Origin: CAZGXQ01 sp964530195 | Lineage (GTDB): Bacteria; Patescibacteriota; Minisyncoccia; Minisyncoccales; GBS-2 | NCBI GenBank assembly: GCA_964530195.1 | Contig: CAZGXQ010000017.1 | Span: 1-5,066, forward strand | Reading direction: 5' to 3' | DNA: 5,066 nucleotides | In this document: positions 4,753 through 5,066 of the stretch, piece by piece | How the letters are laid out: each line of letters starts with the position of its first letter | Position numbering within the stretch: position 1 is the stretch's first letter | Notes under the pieces: model-generated | The model's database searches: none | The model's input: the letters and a program-made list of their open reading frames with translations, nothing else | What the model was told of the DNA's origin: nothing | Made by a program: the position numbers and the translations under genes

Positions 4753-5066
4753 CTAATCTTTTTTCAACATCAAAGAACTCAATTTTTGAAAATCATTTTC
4801 CAAAACTTCTCTAATTTTTTGAAATCTCAAACCTGCTGCAGGATGATAGGTTGGAAAATAGAATTTTCCATCTTTTTCAATCAATTTTCCTCTAAAGTCA
4901 CCTAATTTCTCTCTTGTAAAAAACACTGAAAAAGCAACTTCACCAAGTAAAATAAAATATTTAGGATCAATAATTTCAATTTGCTTTTTCAACCAAGGTA
5001 AACAAGCTTTAATTTCTTCTTTTTTTGGTTTTCGATCTCTATCATCTATTGTAGGTCTACATTTTA
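4753..5066 (-). CDS. Family 4 uracil-DNA glycosylase, Fe-S type (5' end outside window)
   Basis: The last 103 codons of a minus-strand gene; the start lies beyond 5066. Reading in from the edge gives KCRPTIDDRDRKPKKEEIKA, then CLPWLKKQIEIIDPKYFILL, a match to the family 4 segment 'KCRP..NRxPxxEEI.AC.P.L..QI..I.PK.I..LG'. Its two cysteines are the third and fourth ligands of the 4Fe-4S cluster. Near the C-terminus are the RGK turn and YHPAAGLR, the motif B HPxxxxR that inserts into the DNA minor groove. Motif A (GEAPG-like) and the first two cysteines are outside the window. The enzyme removes uracil from DNA after cytosine deamination, starting base-excision repair. A TTG at 4992 is in frame but lies inside the conserved segment, so it is not the real start. 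The spacing between the two visible cysteines (18 residues) is a little longer than the roughly 15-16 I recall as common. The stop is TAG at 4755-4753. Confidence 0.93.
   Translation of the reverse strand, partial: KCRPTIDDRDRKPKKEEIKACLPWLKKQIEIIDPKYFILLGEVAFSVFFTREKLGDFRGKLIEKDGKFYFPTYHPAAGLRFQKIREVLENDFQKLSSLMLKKD

Noticed and set aside
4739..4767. Possible promoter for the small basic gene and metK (TTGAAA-17-TAAAAC, minus strand)
   Set aside because: The -10 matches only 4 of 6 and the genes are close enough to be read from upstream.
1..5066. CRISPR array, insertion sequence or attachment site
   Set aside because: I saw no spaced direct repeats, transposase motifs, terminal inverted repeats or tRNA-end duplication; the A/T runs are ordinary for this composition.

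Overview
The window is AT-rich. Coding sequence sampled by hand is roughly 25-30% GC, with long lysine and A/T runs. The genes are tightly packed and include small proteins and a compact tRNA without an encoded CCA. This style, a bacterial-type Elp3 (CPGKC-type cluster motif) and a methyltransferase subfamily common in Parcubacteria-like genomes together suggest a member of the Candidate Phyla Radiation (Patescibacteria). TGA ends the elp3 frame and Trp is written TGG, so the recoded code of Gracilibacteria/Absconditabacteria is unlikely. The taxonomic call is inference.

Layout. 1-342 (minus): 5' part of a SLOG/LOG-like (TIGR00725-type) nucleotide-binding protein running off the left edge. 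361-488 (minus): a 55% GC, highly structured RNA with its own sigma70-type promoter at 496-525. It is either a stand-alone small RNA or a leader/riboswitch of the SLOG gene; I could not assign it to a known family. 536-608 (minus): tRNA-Arg(CCG). 613-1302 (minus): Trm9/ALKBH8-like SAM methyltransferase. 1301-2932 (plus): elp3, radical SAM plus GNAT. 2982-3338 (plus): unknown small three-helix membrane protein with a perfect Shine-Dalgarno, ending in a bidirectional terminator. 3377-4534 (minus): metK. 4515-4718 (minus): small very basic helical protein overlapping the start of metK by 20 nt. 4753-5066 (minus): C-terminal part of a family 4 (Fe-S) uracil-DNA glycosylase running off the right edge.

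The most interesting part is the head-to-head pair at 613-2932. The two ATG start codons interlock in one CATG (1300-1303), and a near-consensus promoter for elp3 lies inside the first codons of the methyltransferase. In eukaryotes Elp3 builds the cm5 side chain on wobble uridine of tRNA and Trm9/ALKBH8 methylates it to mcm5U. Here single-protein versions of both steps share a start site. This makes a compact bacterial mcm5U-like wobble pathway a testable proposal. MetK makes the SAM that both enzymes use and is encoded just beyond the next gene, but on its own, convergent transcript. The second item of interest is the unidentified structured RNA in front of the SLOG gene.
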